DNA from: Chaetomium olivaceum
Taxonomy: Eukaryota; Ascomycota; Sordariomycetes; Sordariales; Chaetomiaceae
Assembly (NCBI GenBank): GCA_039881045.1
Contig: JAYWVB010000058.1
Coordinates: 62,001-126,000, forward strand
DNA length: 64,000 nucleotides
Direction: 5' to 3'
Position numbers and translations under genes: made by a program. This document shows positions 1 through 12,900 of this stretch, piece after piece; the stretch's first letter is position 1; each line of letters starts with the position of its first letter. A model generated the notes under the pieces. That model was not told where the DNA came from. It searched no databases and saw only the letters and a list, made by a program, of their open reading frames with translations.

Positions 1-135
1 AATCGACATGTATCTTCCGCGGATCGTCGGTCACTGTTCACCAATGATCTCATCACAAAGCCCCTATTATTAGAATACAAACGCAGAGGATGGGAGAAAT
101 GGCGTACGAGCCCCGTCATAGAGCATGTAGTATAG

Positions 136-2641
136 CTAACAAGCCCCACGAGCCTTGGGTATTAAATTATTGGCAGACAAACAGGCTAATCCTAGTCCAG
201 TATATACCGTCTCACCAGCCGTAAGGCGGGTTCCTGTGGGTTTCATTCCACTGTTGTTGAACCATGTTTTCATGGTCCATATCTCGTATGCTCGGCGTAG
301 CGCTAGAACCCCCCCAAGGCTGGCTGTGGGGATTCCATGTCTCCACTCCCGTCCACTGAATAACACTGCCCGGCGGCATGTGTGATGTTCCAGGGACGGT
401 GGCCATGGGGAGGGTGGTAGAAGTGCACCGGCGCTATACTCTGGCTGTTCTAGAGGAGCCGAGCAACCCCTTGGCGGGGGGATGAACATGTCAGATGCAT
501 AGATACCATGGAATCCTTGATCCTGTAGCGTATTGATTGTGTCCACGACGGTGGGCCGTTTCCCGTGGTCTCTTTCAACCGCCATCTCGTCGAAGTCATC
601 CTCACCTAAGTCCCAAAGTCCGCTCGGCAGCAAAACGTGGTGCTGAATTCGGTGTCCTATAGTGGACCCCGGGTCGGCTTCGCTCATCTCTCCTAAAGCT
701 GCCCAAAATTTGTCGACGTCGGAAGGGTTGGCGCCCATGGCGATCAGTCGATTTACCACCATCATTTCGTCCCCCAACGGGCTTGATCTGCTTTTCCGGG
801 GTTCTGGGAGTGCACCTGGACCCGGCGGCGCCGACCACGAGGCTGATGTTGAGGGTACCTGATCCAGAGATGAACCCCTCATATGACTCTGCTCCCCCCC
901 TTGGCTCTGAATCAGAGCTTGTACTGCATATGACAATTGAAAGACAGCCTGTGATGGCAAGGCGCGGTACCTCGCCATTGGTATCCCCGAAATCCACGCT
1001 TGGAACCAGGCTTTGAGTGCGATGGGTGCGGTTCGTAGCAGGGTCTCGGCGATTGTACACGAGGGAAGCGAGGTGAGAGCCCTTGACGAGGATCCGGCAG
1101 CGCGGCATTGCAACGCGTTACCTCCTCGGGCCTCTGAGATGCGCACATCAATCGTGTTGAGTTGCATCGCAATCATATCTGTTGATGTTAGTTGTGCCCC
1201 TGGTTCCAATTTTGGGGGGTTCTTACCATTATCCTTCAGGGCACTGGGAAGTTCTTTCCTTAATTTATCCAGATAGGCCTGGCAAGCAGTCATCGCCGCC
1301 TCTCGCTCTTGGACTTCTTTCTTTTGTTCGAACCCCTCTAGAGCAACTGCGCCGTTTCCACGATCTGCTCTCCCCGTTTGAGAGTCTTTGAGAACAGCGA
1401 TTCGTTCGGCTAGGTACTGAATCTTGACATAGTAGACAAGTGCTTCATCTAGTTCGTGTGCTTTGGCGTTTTGGATATTGGCGAGGCATTGTCGAAGGTA
1501 CGAAGTGAACGGCATCGGTGAAAGTTGATGAAGATGCATTGTCGCTCTGCATTCGCTATTAGTTATGGTCATAGGGGACACGGCAATGACTTGAACGTAC
1601 GATGACCGCAAGTACCATACACCGAGCAGCAGCCTTTGGCCTTCGATCACCCTCGCATCCGGTACATCGTCGTCAGTGAGCTTCTTGTTCAAACCCAGGT
1701 CAGAAACAAGCGACTCGGCTAAACACAACAGGTTGTTAAGATTGCTGTGTTTTGCACCGTTGTAGTGGTGCCAACCAAGGATCACCACAATGCCCATGAG
1801 CAAATCCAAGGAGCGCTCAGACTGACGAAACAGCTTGTCGGCTATGTGCCTCGTGACTCCTTCCATTCGGGCAGCCATAGTTTGCAGTCCTTCAAAGCTT
1901 GCGATGACCCGAATGGACATCATCAGGACTGGATGGTGGTTATTCAATGCCGAGGCTGAAATGTGTTCGGGGATGACGACGAACGGATGTTGCGGCATCA
2001 GCTCGGTGCGATACTTGGATAAAAGAACCTGGTCAATGTCTTCCCCACCCCGGAGAAACAGACTTCGAGATTGATTTAAGGATGGTGACAATCGGTGATC
2101 TGAGTGTGTGCTGGAGGCAGCATCGAAACAATCGAGTGGTCTCTGGCTGTGTGGTGATGCCGTATGGAAGAGGGATGGGCGGTCAAAGGACCCTGAGAGT
2201 TGGCTACCAGCGGATGGCGACTCCCCCGCCAAATCACCAGTTATCGGAGAAGATGCGTATTCTGGAGTCGAGACCAACGAGTGGAAATCGAGGGAAGAAC
2301 TACCACTATCCATAGCCCTTCCGTCCAAATCAGCGTGTGTGTCAACGTCAAGTAAATACTCGGGGCTTACTGAGGCGGCCGGGGGTGTCGGGTCTTCCTT
2401 GGCTTGTGGACCTGATCGGTGCATTGCTTCAACAACCGTTCACACCTGTTTGGTCACATGTCAGCTATATCAAATATCTTCTACCGGAGTGGGCTGGTTG
2501 GTCATGTAACAACCTCGCGTCTACATACCTGTCGCACTTAGAGTTGAAGTTGCCTGATCGGCCAGAACATTTTGCCTTGGCTGTCGCGCACTGAGCACAA
2601 GCAGTCCCCCACTTAGTGGTCTGGATCGGCTTGGTTCCCAT
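136..2641 (-). CDS. Zn(II)2Cys6 fungal transcription factor
   Basis: A DNA-binding regulator of the Gal4-type binuclear zinc cluster class, acting in the nucleus. The cluster is assembled across two exons: exon 1 (to 2529) carries C-x2-C-x6-C in CAQCATAKAKC and the fourth Cys. An intron at 2446-2528 (donor GTATGT, branch CTGAC, acceptor CAG) joins it to CERLLKQC, completing the six cysteines. A second intron at 2306-2370 (65 bases, donor GTAAGC, branch CTGAT, acceptor TAG) restores the frame of the long last exon, which runs to the stop at 136. That exon holds a Ser/Pro-rich linker and then a helical region like the fungal TF regulatory domain (about 700 residues). I prefer the Met at 2641, just before the cluster; the Met at 2764 is possible. 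The target is unknown. It is too far from the NRPS to be called its pathway regulator on position alone. Confidence 0.88.
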
Positions 2642-2764
2642 TGTATCGGCTACGCATGAGGCGTTTGAGTGAAAGCCGAGACGGTTTGTGCTGGGGAGGT
2701 GAACTTTGGAAACACGAAAGTTGAGAGAATGGCGGCTCTGGTTCCCGAGAACTGGTACGGTCAA

Positions 2765-5700
2765 CTAGAGAGGCCCGGGCTCAAGTTTAACACCTGCAGC
2801 TTTGCAACGGGAGGAAAGTAATGACGCTGGGCCATATATAGACTGACATCCGAAGTTTAACATCTTAATCTAGGGGGTGGCGTCTCTGCGGCATGTCCCC
2901 TTCGAAGTTGGCGGTTTCGGTTCGAGAACTGAGGTGAGATGATGTGGGGGCGAGAGTAGGGCTGAAGCTGTAAACGGGTCTCCCACCCGTACCCCTTGCC
3001 GCAAAAGGGACGTCCAACGCTTAACTTGGAGAATCCCCGTGGTCATCACCGCGCCGCCATTGGCATCGGCGGGGATGTGACCAGAGCTGGAAGCTCTATC
3101 CTCCAGGCTGCATCATTTCATACCCGATGGCTAGTGCCGTCAACGTGGACGGTGGAAGTCTTCTCCACGAGAATGGCCAATGTGGGTCAAGAAAATTGAT
3201 GCCGTCGGGAAATTGGGCGCCCAGTGGAGGCAGGCAGCAACATAAACCAGAGTTGAGACCAATTCTTTCTTCACTCCAGACGACTTGTTGGGACGGACCG
3301 CCAAGCTCATAAGCGCGCAGATGGCTCTTGGCGAAACCAGTTTGGTCGATTGAACTCGATTTCATATCCAAGCGGCGAGCTCAGGGGAAGGTGGTCCCGC
3401 CTACTTCACACTAAAGTGCGGAGTTCGCCGACCGATGATGAATGCCAAAGTGTTTTGGAAGCCGGGAGTGATGTAGCCCACACTGCCGACCTGCTGCTTG
3501 AGCCGCTGGATGGCCCGCTGGAACATGTTGAATATGCCCGGATTGGGACATTGCTGGTGCCACTCGTCAGCGGGAAGGATTGTCTCTGCGGCAAAGCATT
3601 GGTGATGGTCCCGACTTTGGGATCTGAGAGGCGCGCCCTGGTCTCAGCCGCCAACGGCCATGCCGTGTTGTGTCACCACTGCCTCAACCTTATTTGGACG
3701 CTAACTTTTTCTCACCCGTTCCCTGCCTGGCTGGACGGCCCGTTGCCGAGCGCTCCGCTTTTTAAGTCCCTAGTCCCTAATCCGGTAAGTGCCCCGGAGC
3801 AAGTGTCGCTCATACCCGCTGCCTTGCACCACGACAAGGTCACAACAGAACCACACAGCTCGCCTGGTTTAATTGCCCCTCCGCACGGGGATGCAGCAGC
3901 AAAAACCTTCTGCCTAGATCAAATCGAAGGTTGTGTATGTTGCTCAGATGTCGGTGGGGCGGCAATCTCGATACCTTAGGCAGCCCGTTGCCCCTTGCGA
4001 ACTATCCAAGTAGTTTTAGGGCCGGGGACCGCTTTCGGGCTCCTCCCTCGCTTTCTAGCCAATTAGCGGCGACTCGACAGCTCAGGCACAAACGTGCAAG
4101 AAAGCGGTCAACTTGACCCTCGCCGATCACACTCTGACACGAACGGACAAGGCACTGGCTCTTGCGGGCTGCAGTGGCTTCGCGGCTCAACGCGGAAGCA
4201 CACACCAACGCTCCCTCACTACAAAACGATACAAACCGACGTTGAACGTGGTCATCTCTGTGAAAGGAGTTAAAGAGGTTATTGACATGGCATGGCGTGG
4301 TAAACAGTCCGGTAGTCTGACCACTGGCATCGTCCCGGACCAACCCTCGAGGTTAAATGTAACAGGCACCTGCCTAAAAGCTTTCTAGCACATCCGTAGA
4401 CGAAGGTAGTGGTAGCAAGATGCCATCTGGGGTTATAGAAAAACAACATTTATAATGCATGTATGTACGTTAGGAATATCAATTTAGGGTTGGTATTGCC
4501 ATCTGTGTCCAATTCATCAACTCACCATTTCCAAAGTCTGAGATTAACCACCATTAATATGCTAGGTATTCTTACTGCACAAATCAAATCAAACAACTCA
4601 CGACATGCTGATCCAACCACCTACTTGACCTCAGACGTTTCCGGTGGTGTGACATCGTCTGAGGTAATCTATTAACACATTGTTCTGTTTCTTAGACAGG
4701 TCGGGTTCTGGCACATGACAATCATGAGGTTTAAAAACCACCTCCTAGACGAAGCAGCCGGACTCCACCTGTAGAAACTCGAGTTGTAAAAACGAAACAA
4801 TATTTCCGGAAGTCCGAAGAAGCGTTTTTTCACTTGATTTACATTGATTTTACTCGGTTTCTATTTCTTTCTCATTCTTTCTCTTCATCCTCTCTTTTTT
4901 GTTATTGTCTAATGTCTTTTAGTATAACTACAGACCTTTTTCCTTTAGAGTTCGGCCTTTTTCTTTGGCTAGAGAGTGGCAATCTTGCCACTCACCGTGT
5001 TGCTTCCCATATATGCTCAGGCCGTTTCTTACTTGCTCCCCTCAAGTATGAGGTACAAACGGCACCTTGTTATTGCTTTCCACGCCCTGTATGAGCATCG
5101 AGGTGGCCCTCTCTTAGGATACTCTAATTTTGGCAGGTTAGTACTGGAGTCTCCGAGTCATTATAATACTCGGAGTTTCGCTTAATACTGGAGATATCGA
5201 TAGTGTGTACAATCGAGACAAGGTCGTTCCAACCCCCAACTCTAAGCTGTTGACCATCTGTGTGTTCTTCAACGCCGCACCATGCACAACCAGACTTGGG
5301 CTCAGTCCTACCCTGAAAGTTGGCTTACCGCTTCCGCGACACCCGTTTCAATCGGGCCTTTGTGCTCGAAGAAGGAAAACTAATCACTGTTCTCCTCAAT
5401 ATCACCGTCGCCAGCTTCGGATGGCGCAGGTTGGCACGAGTTCCTCGTTATGATCGAGCTAGACGGTACCGTCCGCCACTACTGTAGCGGGATAGCCTGT
5501 GTACAGGATTCTGTCGACGAGCCTTTGACCGGTGTCGATCTCGCGCGTTCATAAATCCCACGGCGGCGAAGTTGTGTCTCAGAGCCTAGAATGAGATTGG
5601 TGTGGACTTTGGACCGGTGTCCCAGAAGGTCCTGAGTATTGAAGCCACCAACGGACAGCGGACGAGCCGTGCGAAATTATCTGTTTCTGATGTGCTACGG

Positions 5701-6903
5701 AGTCCTTCTTTGCAGGAGCTTGCTATCACGGGTGCAAGTGGCATGGTACGTATACCCTGGTATATTGTGTGGTTGCACGAGGAACCGAATGTGGGGAGGC
5801 GCGGCGCGCCCAGGGAAAACCCTGTCTGTGTGGGCCACGCACGTGCACGTGCCGCGCACAGGCCACACTCTGCAGGGCCCCACTTCCTGGGGCCAAGCCC
5901 TGCAACCCTAACCCTACATGGAACGGCTATGCCCGTGACACTTGCCGAGTTGGTGGCGGCGAAAAGTTTGTCAGTGGCTGGACCGGATGAAATTGCGAAT
6001 GGTGTTAGGGAGGTGCAAGCCCTTGCGGCAAACGTGCAAGAACCTAACCTAGCGTTGAGAAGCAGGTGAGCGTTGTATTTCCTACTTAATATTTTTGATA
6101 CGGGGTTTGTCTGATAAAAAGTTGAATATCAAGAGTGGTCATCTCAACTAGCTCTTGTGTTGTTGTCCTTTTGAACATGTAGTTAAAGCGCCTTGGGAGA
6201 TTACTGTCAAGTTTATTTTATCCCACGAAGCCCAAATAGAGATAGGTAGGGACCTCTATACGCTCTTTTCAACAATTATTCCGCGGGAGTAAGAGGTAAC
6301 AGTTAAACAACTCCTACCGCTCATACACCATCAAGTCTTGTCTTCCCTACATGGATTCGATTCACGTCACGGTCCATTAACAGCCAAAGTAGACAAGCTT
6401 CGCCTAATTACACTGTCCCTAGTGTGCATGCCATTCACACATATCCTCATCAAACGCAGGGGCGGGTCGTCTCACATGCTTGGCTCGGTCTATTCGTGAG
6501 ATTGTTCTTCCAACGTGGCCCGGTGGGGCAGTCGGCGATTGAACGGCAAATACAAGACGACGCTTGAACAATTCACCACGAAACAGGCCCTGACTGCAAG
6601 CCATCTCATCCATTTTCCTCTATTCACACTGTACTCGAAGTCCCTAGAGGGGCTGTAGGCCTCGGGGCATCCAGATTCGCAAAAAAGTGGTTCCGGAGCT
6701 GGCGGCAAATGAGAGAGTTCAACGTGGGCCGCGAACAAACAGAACGTCGACATTTTATTGGGTTTCGTTTTCTCAAACACCAAGCATTTACTGCTGTTCT
6801 CTTGTTGGTTTTTCCTCAAGATATCGCATTCTTTCAATCTTCTTGCAACGCGTTTCTTGCCATATTCCAACGCACCCATCATCCCACATTTGCGGTTGGA
6901 ATC
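2765..6903. other. Long gene-poor intergenic stretch
   Basis: No complete gene is convincing in these 4.1 kb. About 3401-3643 on the minus strand is an open frame with gene-like residue use but no good start (see findings). About 4440-5200 is AT-rich and low in complexity (T/C-rich runs near 4860-4900). At 5839-5852 there is a perfect 14-base palindrome made of overlapping CACGTG motifs, and at 5905-5916 two telomere-like CCCTAA units. Open frames of 60-210 codons in this stretch overlap on both strands, lack recognisable domains and are probably chance. The last few hundred bases should hold the promoter of the gene starting at 6904. Confidence 0.6.
3401..3643 (-). pseudogene. Possible gene relic, unrecognised protein segment
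   Basis: An 80-codon minus-strand frame, closed by TGA at 3644-3646 upstream and TAG at 3401-3403 downstream. It reads smoothly, with GC-rich third positions and segments such as ADEWHQQCPNPGIFNMFQRA and VGYITPGFQNTLAFIIG. There is no in-frame upstream ATG. Residue use looks more like a real protein than the surrounding frames do. I do not recognise the family. It could be an exon of a decayed gene or chance. Confidence 0.25.
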
Positions 6904-9900
6904 ATGGAACAGTCACTTTTCCATCATTTCGCTCTGCCCCAGCGTCTTCCAAATTCTGAAGATGCCAACCTCAACGACGTCGAGGCGAGGTTGACTGACC
7001 ATCTTCTTGGAGCAGTCCGTTTGATGCGGGATTCTGCCGCTAGAGACGACTTACGATCCGATATATCGACTATTTGGGAACGCCTGCGGCAGTGTTTAGT
7101 TGTGTCCAAGACCATCACCCGCGACGGCAGAGTCGACAGAACACGACTGTTGTCAGAGCTGAGGGGCATAACCTCACTTGGAGCGATTCTGCTTGACATC
7201 CGCAGTCAAAATGCCGCTCTTTTGATTCATCGACTCTCGAAGTAAGTATTTCTGCATTTGGGACTGGGTCAATTCGAACGAGTCCCTCAATTAACTAGTT
7301 CACTAACCCTCTGTCACTGCTAGCTCCGCTGAAGAGGTCATTTTTGAAGTTTTCGAAACCTCACCAAGAAGCGAAGACGTCCTCGCGGCAGACAACGCCC
7401 TCCAATGGGATTTTCCCGGCGGTGCATTTGCCATACCGTTACCAACATTCAACAATCACACGTTCCAGGCTGCCCTTGTCGACTTCATTGAGCTAGCCTC
7501 ACTCGAATCAACCAAGGAGTTCGGGGCCCAGTCTTTCAAAGCTGGAGTCGAAAGTTACGAGGATCGAGACACTGGGAACCCGGCAATCATCAGCTCACTT
7601 CTGATGGCAGTCATCGAAGAAAACGGACGCAGGCTGTCAACCCCTCATCTTCGGAAGCGCGTCCGGGACGATGTTTGTTGGTTCAAGGCCCGTAGGCCGT
7701 GGCGCCGTTCTCCCCGCTGGCTGGCGCTCAGGGTTGCCATCTCCCGGTATTTGTTGCTTGGACTCGGCGCGGATCTCGGTCGGTTCGAATACAAATTCTG
7801 TGTCTGCATCTGCCTGGCCAAATTTTTGGAGGGGGCTCAACTCCTTCTCGACATTGACCAGGTCCATTTCCTCAAGACCAAGCTGTGCCGGCGGCTAGTT
7901 AAGTTGGACATGGAGAGAGACAGTGTGCAAGACCAGGACTTGTTACGAAATGTGGACCTTCTCTTCTCGCGTCTCATTCCAATCATCGACCCGATCATCC
8001 AAAGCGCCGTCGAACACGTACAATTCGCGTGGCAGACATGCCAGCAATCCTTGATCAAGCACATTCCCCCGTTGCCAAGGAGGGCCTGGCAGTCCGATAT
8101 GACGCTTCCCTTGCGGGTCAGTGGCCAGCGGCTAAAGCACATCCTGGTCTCGTCTAACAGGATGATGAAGGGCCGACACCAGAGATGGATTCCACCGGCG
8201 AACTTTGATCCTGCCAGTCTAGCTAACGAACATTTCGCCCAGCTCGCTAAGCCCTTCTCCGAATCACTGATATGGAGAATGAGATCCGGGACTCACTTCA
8301 GTCAGCTTTGGGGTCTCCAGCTTCCGACACATCGGCCCAGATACAGAACCTCATTGAGGAAGGGTTGCCCCTGTACCGAGGCAACGCCAACGAAACAAGC
8401 GTTTTGATCGTCGATGTCATGGAACTGTGGACAAGACTTGACATGTGGACATGCCGGCAATTCCCGCTCCTCAAAGAGTACCACCCCATATTTACTCCCG
8501 AAACCCTAGACTGCTTGCACCTAGCGCTTTACAAGGACATGGTTCGCTTGCAGAACATCCAGCATTATCTCGAGGCGCGGACCAAGGTCTGCCGTGGCTC
8601 CAAGGTCACTCTTTTTGATGATCCGACCAACGATTGTTTCGCTCGGAGATATCACGATGAAGTCCTTTCCGCCGCGGGTTTGGGTGCCCTTCGTGAGGAC
8701 ATCGAAAAGACGGCTAGCCACCAAAAACAAGACAAGTTGGACGAATGGCGGTGCAAGAACGCCGAATACAATGATTTGACCCGGCAAATCAATGGAAGCG
8801 CCTGCATCCTCACTGTCGACGAGGATGATCCATATGGAAGGGGAGAGCATATCGAAAGGTTCTGTCCCCGGTGTCAGGCGATACGGAGACTGGCCAGGCT
8901 CCGAATCCAGATTCACGAGCACCCGCTTCCTTCTGACGAGTTTATGGCCAAAGTGGTTGTATTCGAGTTACAGTGCCCTCCAGACTTTGCAGCTTACCGT
9001 GATATTACTTGGTTGATCTTGTCGCGGCTCGCGTCTTCGGCTCCAGCCCAAGGAGTCGAACCCAAATGCCGCTTGCACGAGTATTCCGCCCTTGCCAACT
9101 TTGCCAACAAGACAACGCCGTCCAGCTTCTCCCTGGCATCATTCACCAAACCATGTAAGTGTGTCACAGTACTGACAGTCTTCATTTACGGCTCTAGCCG
9201 CTTTGCTATCGATTGCTGATTCTTTATACACACACCAGTCTTGAACACTCATTATGCGAATGCCACATTCCCGGTCGAGTGGGAAGGTGGCCGGGATGCA
9301 GTGTGCAAGCCGAACGGGTTGAAGCTCGCCTATTTTGATGCGAGAAGCCGATGTTGGACTGGACGAACACGGTTGAGGCCACAGTTTGCCCACCACGTCC
9401 AACTCCAATTGCCGCAGAACTCTCCATTCCGCGCTCTGCTCAACGACAAGAGCTTTGCCGCTGAGGTAGACGGTCCTTCGTCGTACGAGATCATGGCTAC
9501 CCAAATGAGCTGCCCCTCGGGTCTAAACTCGCACGAGTTCCTCGCCTACAAAACCCTCATGTCGGGTACCGCTCGACGATGGATATCGATACTGGTGGAG
9601 CTCGGGGCGACCAACATAAATTGGTCGAGCGAAGCTAGCGCGATACTGCTCAACCACTTAGCGGTGCATTGCGGCCCGGCATCCGATCAGAATGACAATC
9701 AGAAACCCCTGAGACTAATTCACTCGGTCTTCCGCGACGCCCACTTTGTGGAAAAGCTGCTCGACCAACTAAACTCGCGCCTCTCGAATCTCGCCGCAGT
9801 GGCAAGCTGGAGGGAAGCGTATCTCATGGGGAGCATAATCACCCTTGCCCTACGCATCTTCGACTTGGCTTTGGCGGCAAAGTTGGGAACCAATATCCAT

Positions 9901-12900
9901 GAGAAAGTCCTCGGTTCTATCCTACAAACCCGGGAAATCTGTGTCCAATGGTTCAGGCTTATTCGGGGCGAGATTCTCAGATCTCCAGACACGGCCGCCG
10001 CCAAGCAGTTGCAACAACGCGCTCTCGCAGCGGCTTTGCTGTGCCGGCGCACTTTTGTCATCCATTTAGAACACGCTATCCCGTTCGATTCCGCATCGTT
10101 GGCAACGTACGTCGAGTCCGCCATCGCCACGCATGAGAACATGGTGAGCAACGTCCACGCGCTTCCGCAAACCATGTTGCAAGACATGGTATCTACGACC
10201 AAGCTTTCACATCGTCTAAAGCGGCTAGTTTCGCGTTCAATTTGCAACAACCCAGACAGCCTTCGCGATGCCTTGAAACAGTTTTGGCCCGACGCTGATC
10301 GGATTGGGTCAACAAACTCGAAAATAACCCTTGACGGTGCTGGTTGGCTGTGCTGCGATATCGCTGAAACCGAAACCGACAGTCACCAGGTGGTGAATGT
10401 GGATCTGCTCCTTGGTACACTTCTCGTGAACGGAAAACCCGTTGGGGTAAGTCTACATCCATTGCAGTGTCGTATTATTTATCGGATATAAATTAGCTGA
10501 CGACATGAGCAGAAACTGCCCCAGGATTCGCAGAACTCGTTGATGATTAAAGCGTTGTTTGGCGACCAACCTCTCAGAGTGTTTCAGTCATCAGTTCCAG
10601 GGATGACGTACAGTAAGGCCTCTCGGTTTTACCAAGATTGATTGTGTGTTGATGAATGGCTAATTATTTGCATCCGGCAGCGCTCACCACTCAACCACAA
10701 GGGTTCACCGTACACCTCGGATACGAAGGTCGCGACACAATCATCGTAGCTAAAACACGACGGCCACAACCCTGCACTGTCCGCTTCGTTCCTCGGGAAT
10801 GCTTTTATTCTGGGAACGCCTGGGATCTTCCGGGCCCTTTGGTATATGAACGCGTACATTGGTTGTGAGTTTTCTGTTCGGAAACCTGGGACTTCTTTGG
10901 ACTGGCAGGCTAACCAACACCCACTAGGGATTTGAGTACCGGGGATGTTTACATGGCGCCCACCACGAGTCCATGGAACATCTTCAACCACCATCGGATT
11001 TGGACCCTGAACATCTACAACCCTGTCTGCTGGAGGCGCCGACATGGGAGGCAAGATCAAGAGAATGTTGTGGACCCTCTCAGCCCTCTCTTTGAGCGGG
11101 TTGCACGGATTTTTGATGGCCTGACCAACAGACGACACCTCCTCGTCACGCAACCATCCAGGCTTGACAGCGGTCTAGAAGTACAAATCCAACGGCTCCA
11201 GTTGATGTTTTTTGTCAACAACAGGCAACGGTTGTATTCCCCGCAGTTGAGGTTGGAAATCGACCCGAATCAAGATGCCGGGACCTGGTACGGCCTGACG
11301 AGCAAGCTAGTGTGTTGCAGTGTTGACAACCCACTTCGCCGAACGGTCCTGGTACCCCTAGGCGACTTGTCCGCCACCAGATCAGGATGCCATGTCATGG
11401 TCAGCATTATGGGGGATGGGAGATATGGGAAATTCATGATCAATGACACGCTAGGCAGGATGGACTGCGCCGCCGAACCGAGCCTGGTTTACACCAAAGC
11501 GCTGCTACACGCGTACACGTCGTTTTTGCTTCCCGATCCCCTAACAGGGCGAACTGGAGCTGAGGAGAGCCTCGATTGGCTTCGTTCAGGAATCTGCCGG
11601 CCATGGACTGCGCTCGCCAAATCCCTAGTCCCAATCTTGTCTCAAATTGGCAGTCTCACCCCGAAGCGAGAGTACTATCCGCGAGATTTGACAGTCATGA
11701 AGATCGATCGCTGGAACGAGCGGCTGACCTGCCACATGCAACATCCAATGTATCGACAGGTGATTGAGGAGATCATGGCTGTTTCGAATGACCTGGAGAG
11801 ATTCGCCACTACCCAAGGCCCTTTTCAAGGGCCCTGCCGTGATCTCTCTCCTACCGACGAAACGCATCTGACTGTGAGGGCGTTGATACGTCGTCAACTG
11901 TATGAGAGAAAGGGAGCTGGTGAAGATGGCGGCAAACCGACATCAAATGGCACGGACCGCTTGTACTTGTCTCGAGACACGTCGTCACCCTCGGAGTCAC
12001 GGTATGCAACTGTCATGGAGATCACACATCTTTTGCGAACGAAGCCGGGAAAGTTCAAAACCCCGTTCAACTTAGCCAACATCTTGTCCCAAGGCAATAC
12101 CATCGGTGGGTATGGTGCCGGATACGAGACCGTGTCCCTCAGCGGTCAGATGCGAACCGACCTCCGCAAAAATTGGGGCTCGCTCGTTGAATCTTGTCGC
12201 AGCCAGTCAAGCTACAGCCTCATGTTCTTACTCGCTACCTTGGCGTTCCGCCAAAACTTCGATGATGGTCTGCTCAAGGGACTTGTGGCGTTTGCTATTT
12301 TCGGCGATCTCCAATCATTGCCTCTTCTTCCCTGGCCTTCCTACTTCAACTTCCGTCCAGACAGCGATCCCGGGGTGGACGATATCGCGAAACTGATCCA
12401 CCCCTTCAAGATCCCGGCTCCTGAGGACGATGGTGAGGGGCTGGGAATGCTTATAACCGCTAAGCAGCGCCGCAAGATGCAAATCGCAAAGGACGCGCAC
12501 GAGATGAAAAGCGACGAAGATTGTCGTTACTTGGCTAAATTTCTTCTCGCGCAGTGGCCGTGCCGGGAGCCTGACGTGTCGAAGCTTCCCCAACCCAATC
12601 TCAGGGTAAACATTACGGCTGCGCTCGATGTTGTCCGCCCGGAATGGCTACGCCTGTATTACAACAGGGAACTCTCTCTTCACTTGAGCGAAGTCCAGCT
12701 CATCCTAGACCGCCATCGTTCAGACTTGCAGTATAAGCCCCCAAGCGTGATCGCCGAAGTGCTCCTTGTAACCCCTCGCACCTTTCGTGCAGACGTCATC
12801 CCTAGGCTTGACCCCGACCTTCTTGGGAAGCCTTTTAACCCCACTTCCGTCATTACGGCACGAAACTCGCCGGCTGGATGGACTCCCTTAGCCAGCAACT

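Noticed and set aside
136..2641. Zn2Cys6 factor as the NRPS pathway regulator
   Set aside because: It lies 32 kb from the NRPS, with housekeeping-type, dead and transposon genes between. Nothing in the sequence links them.
3350..3979. 209-codon plus-strand ORF in the left gene-poor region
   Set aside because: No domain, odd composition, and it overlaps the more protein-like minus-strand frame at 3401-3643. Probably a shadow.
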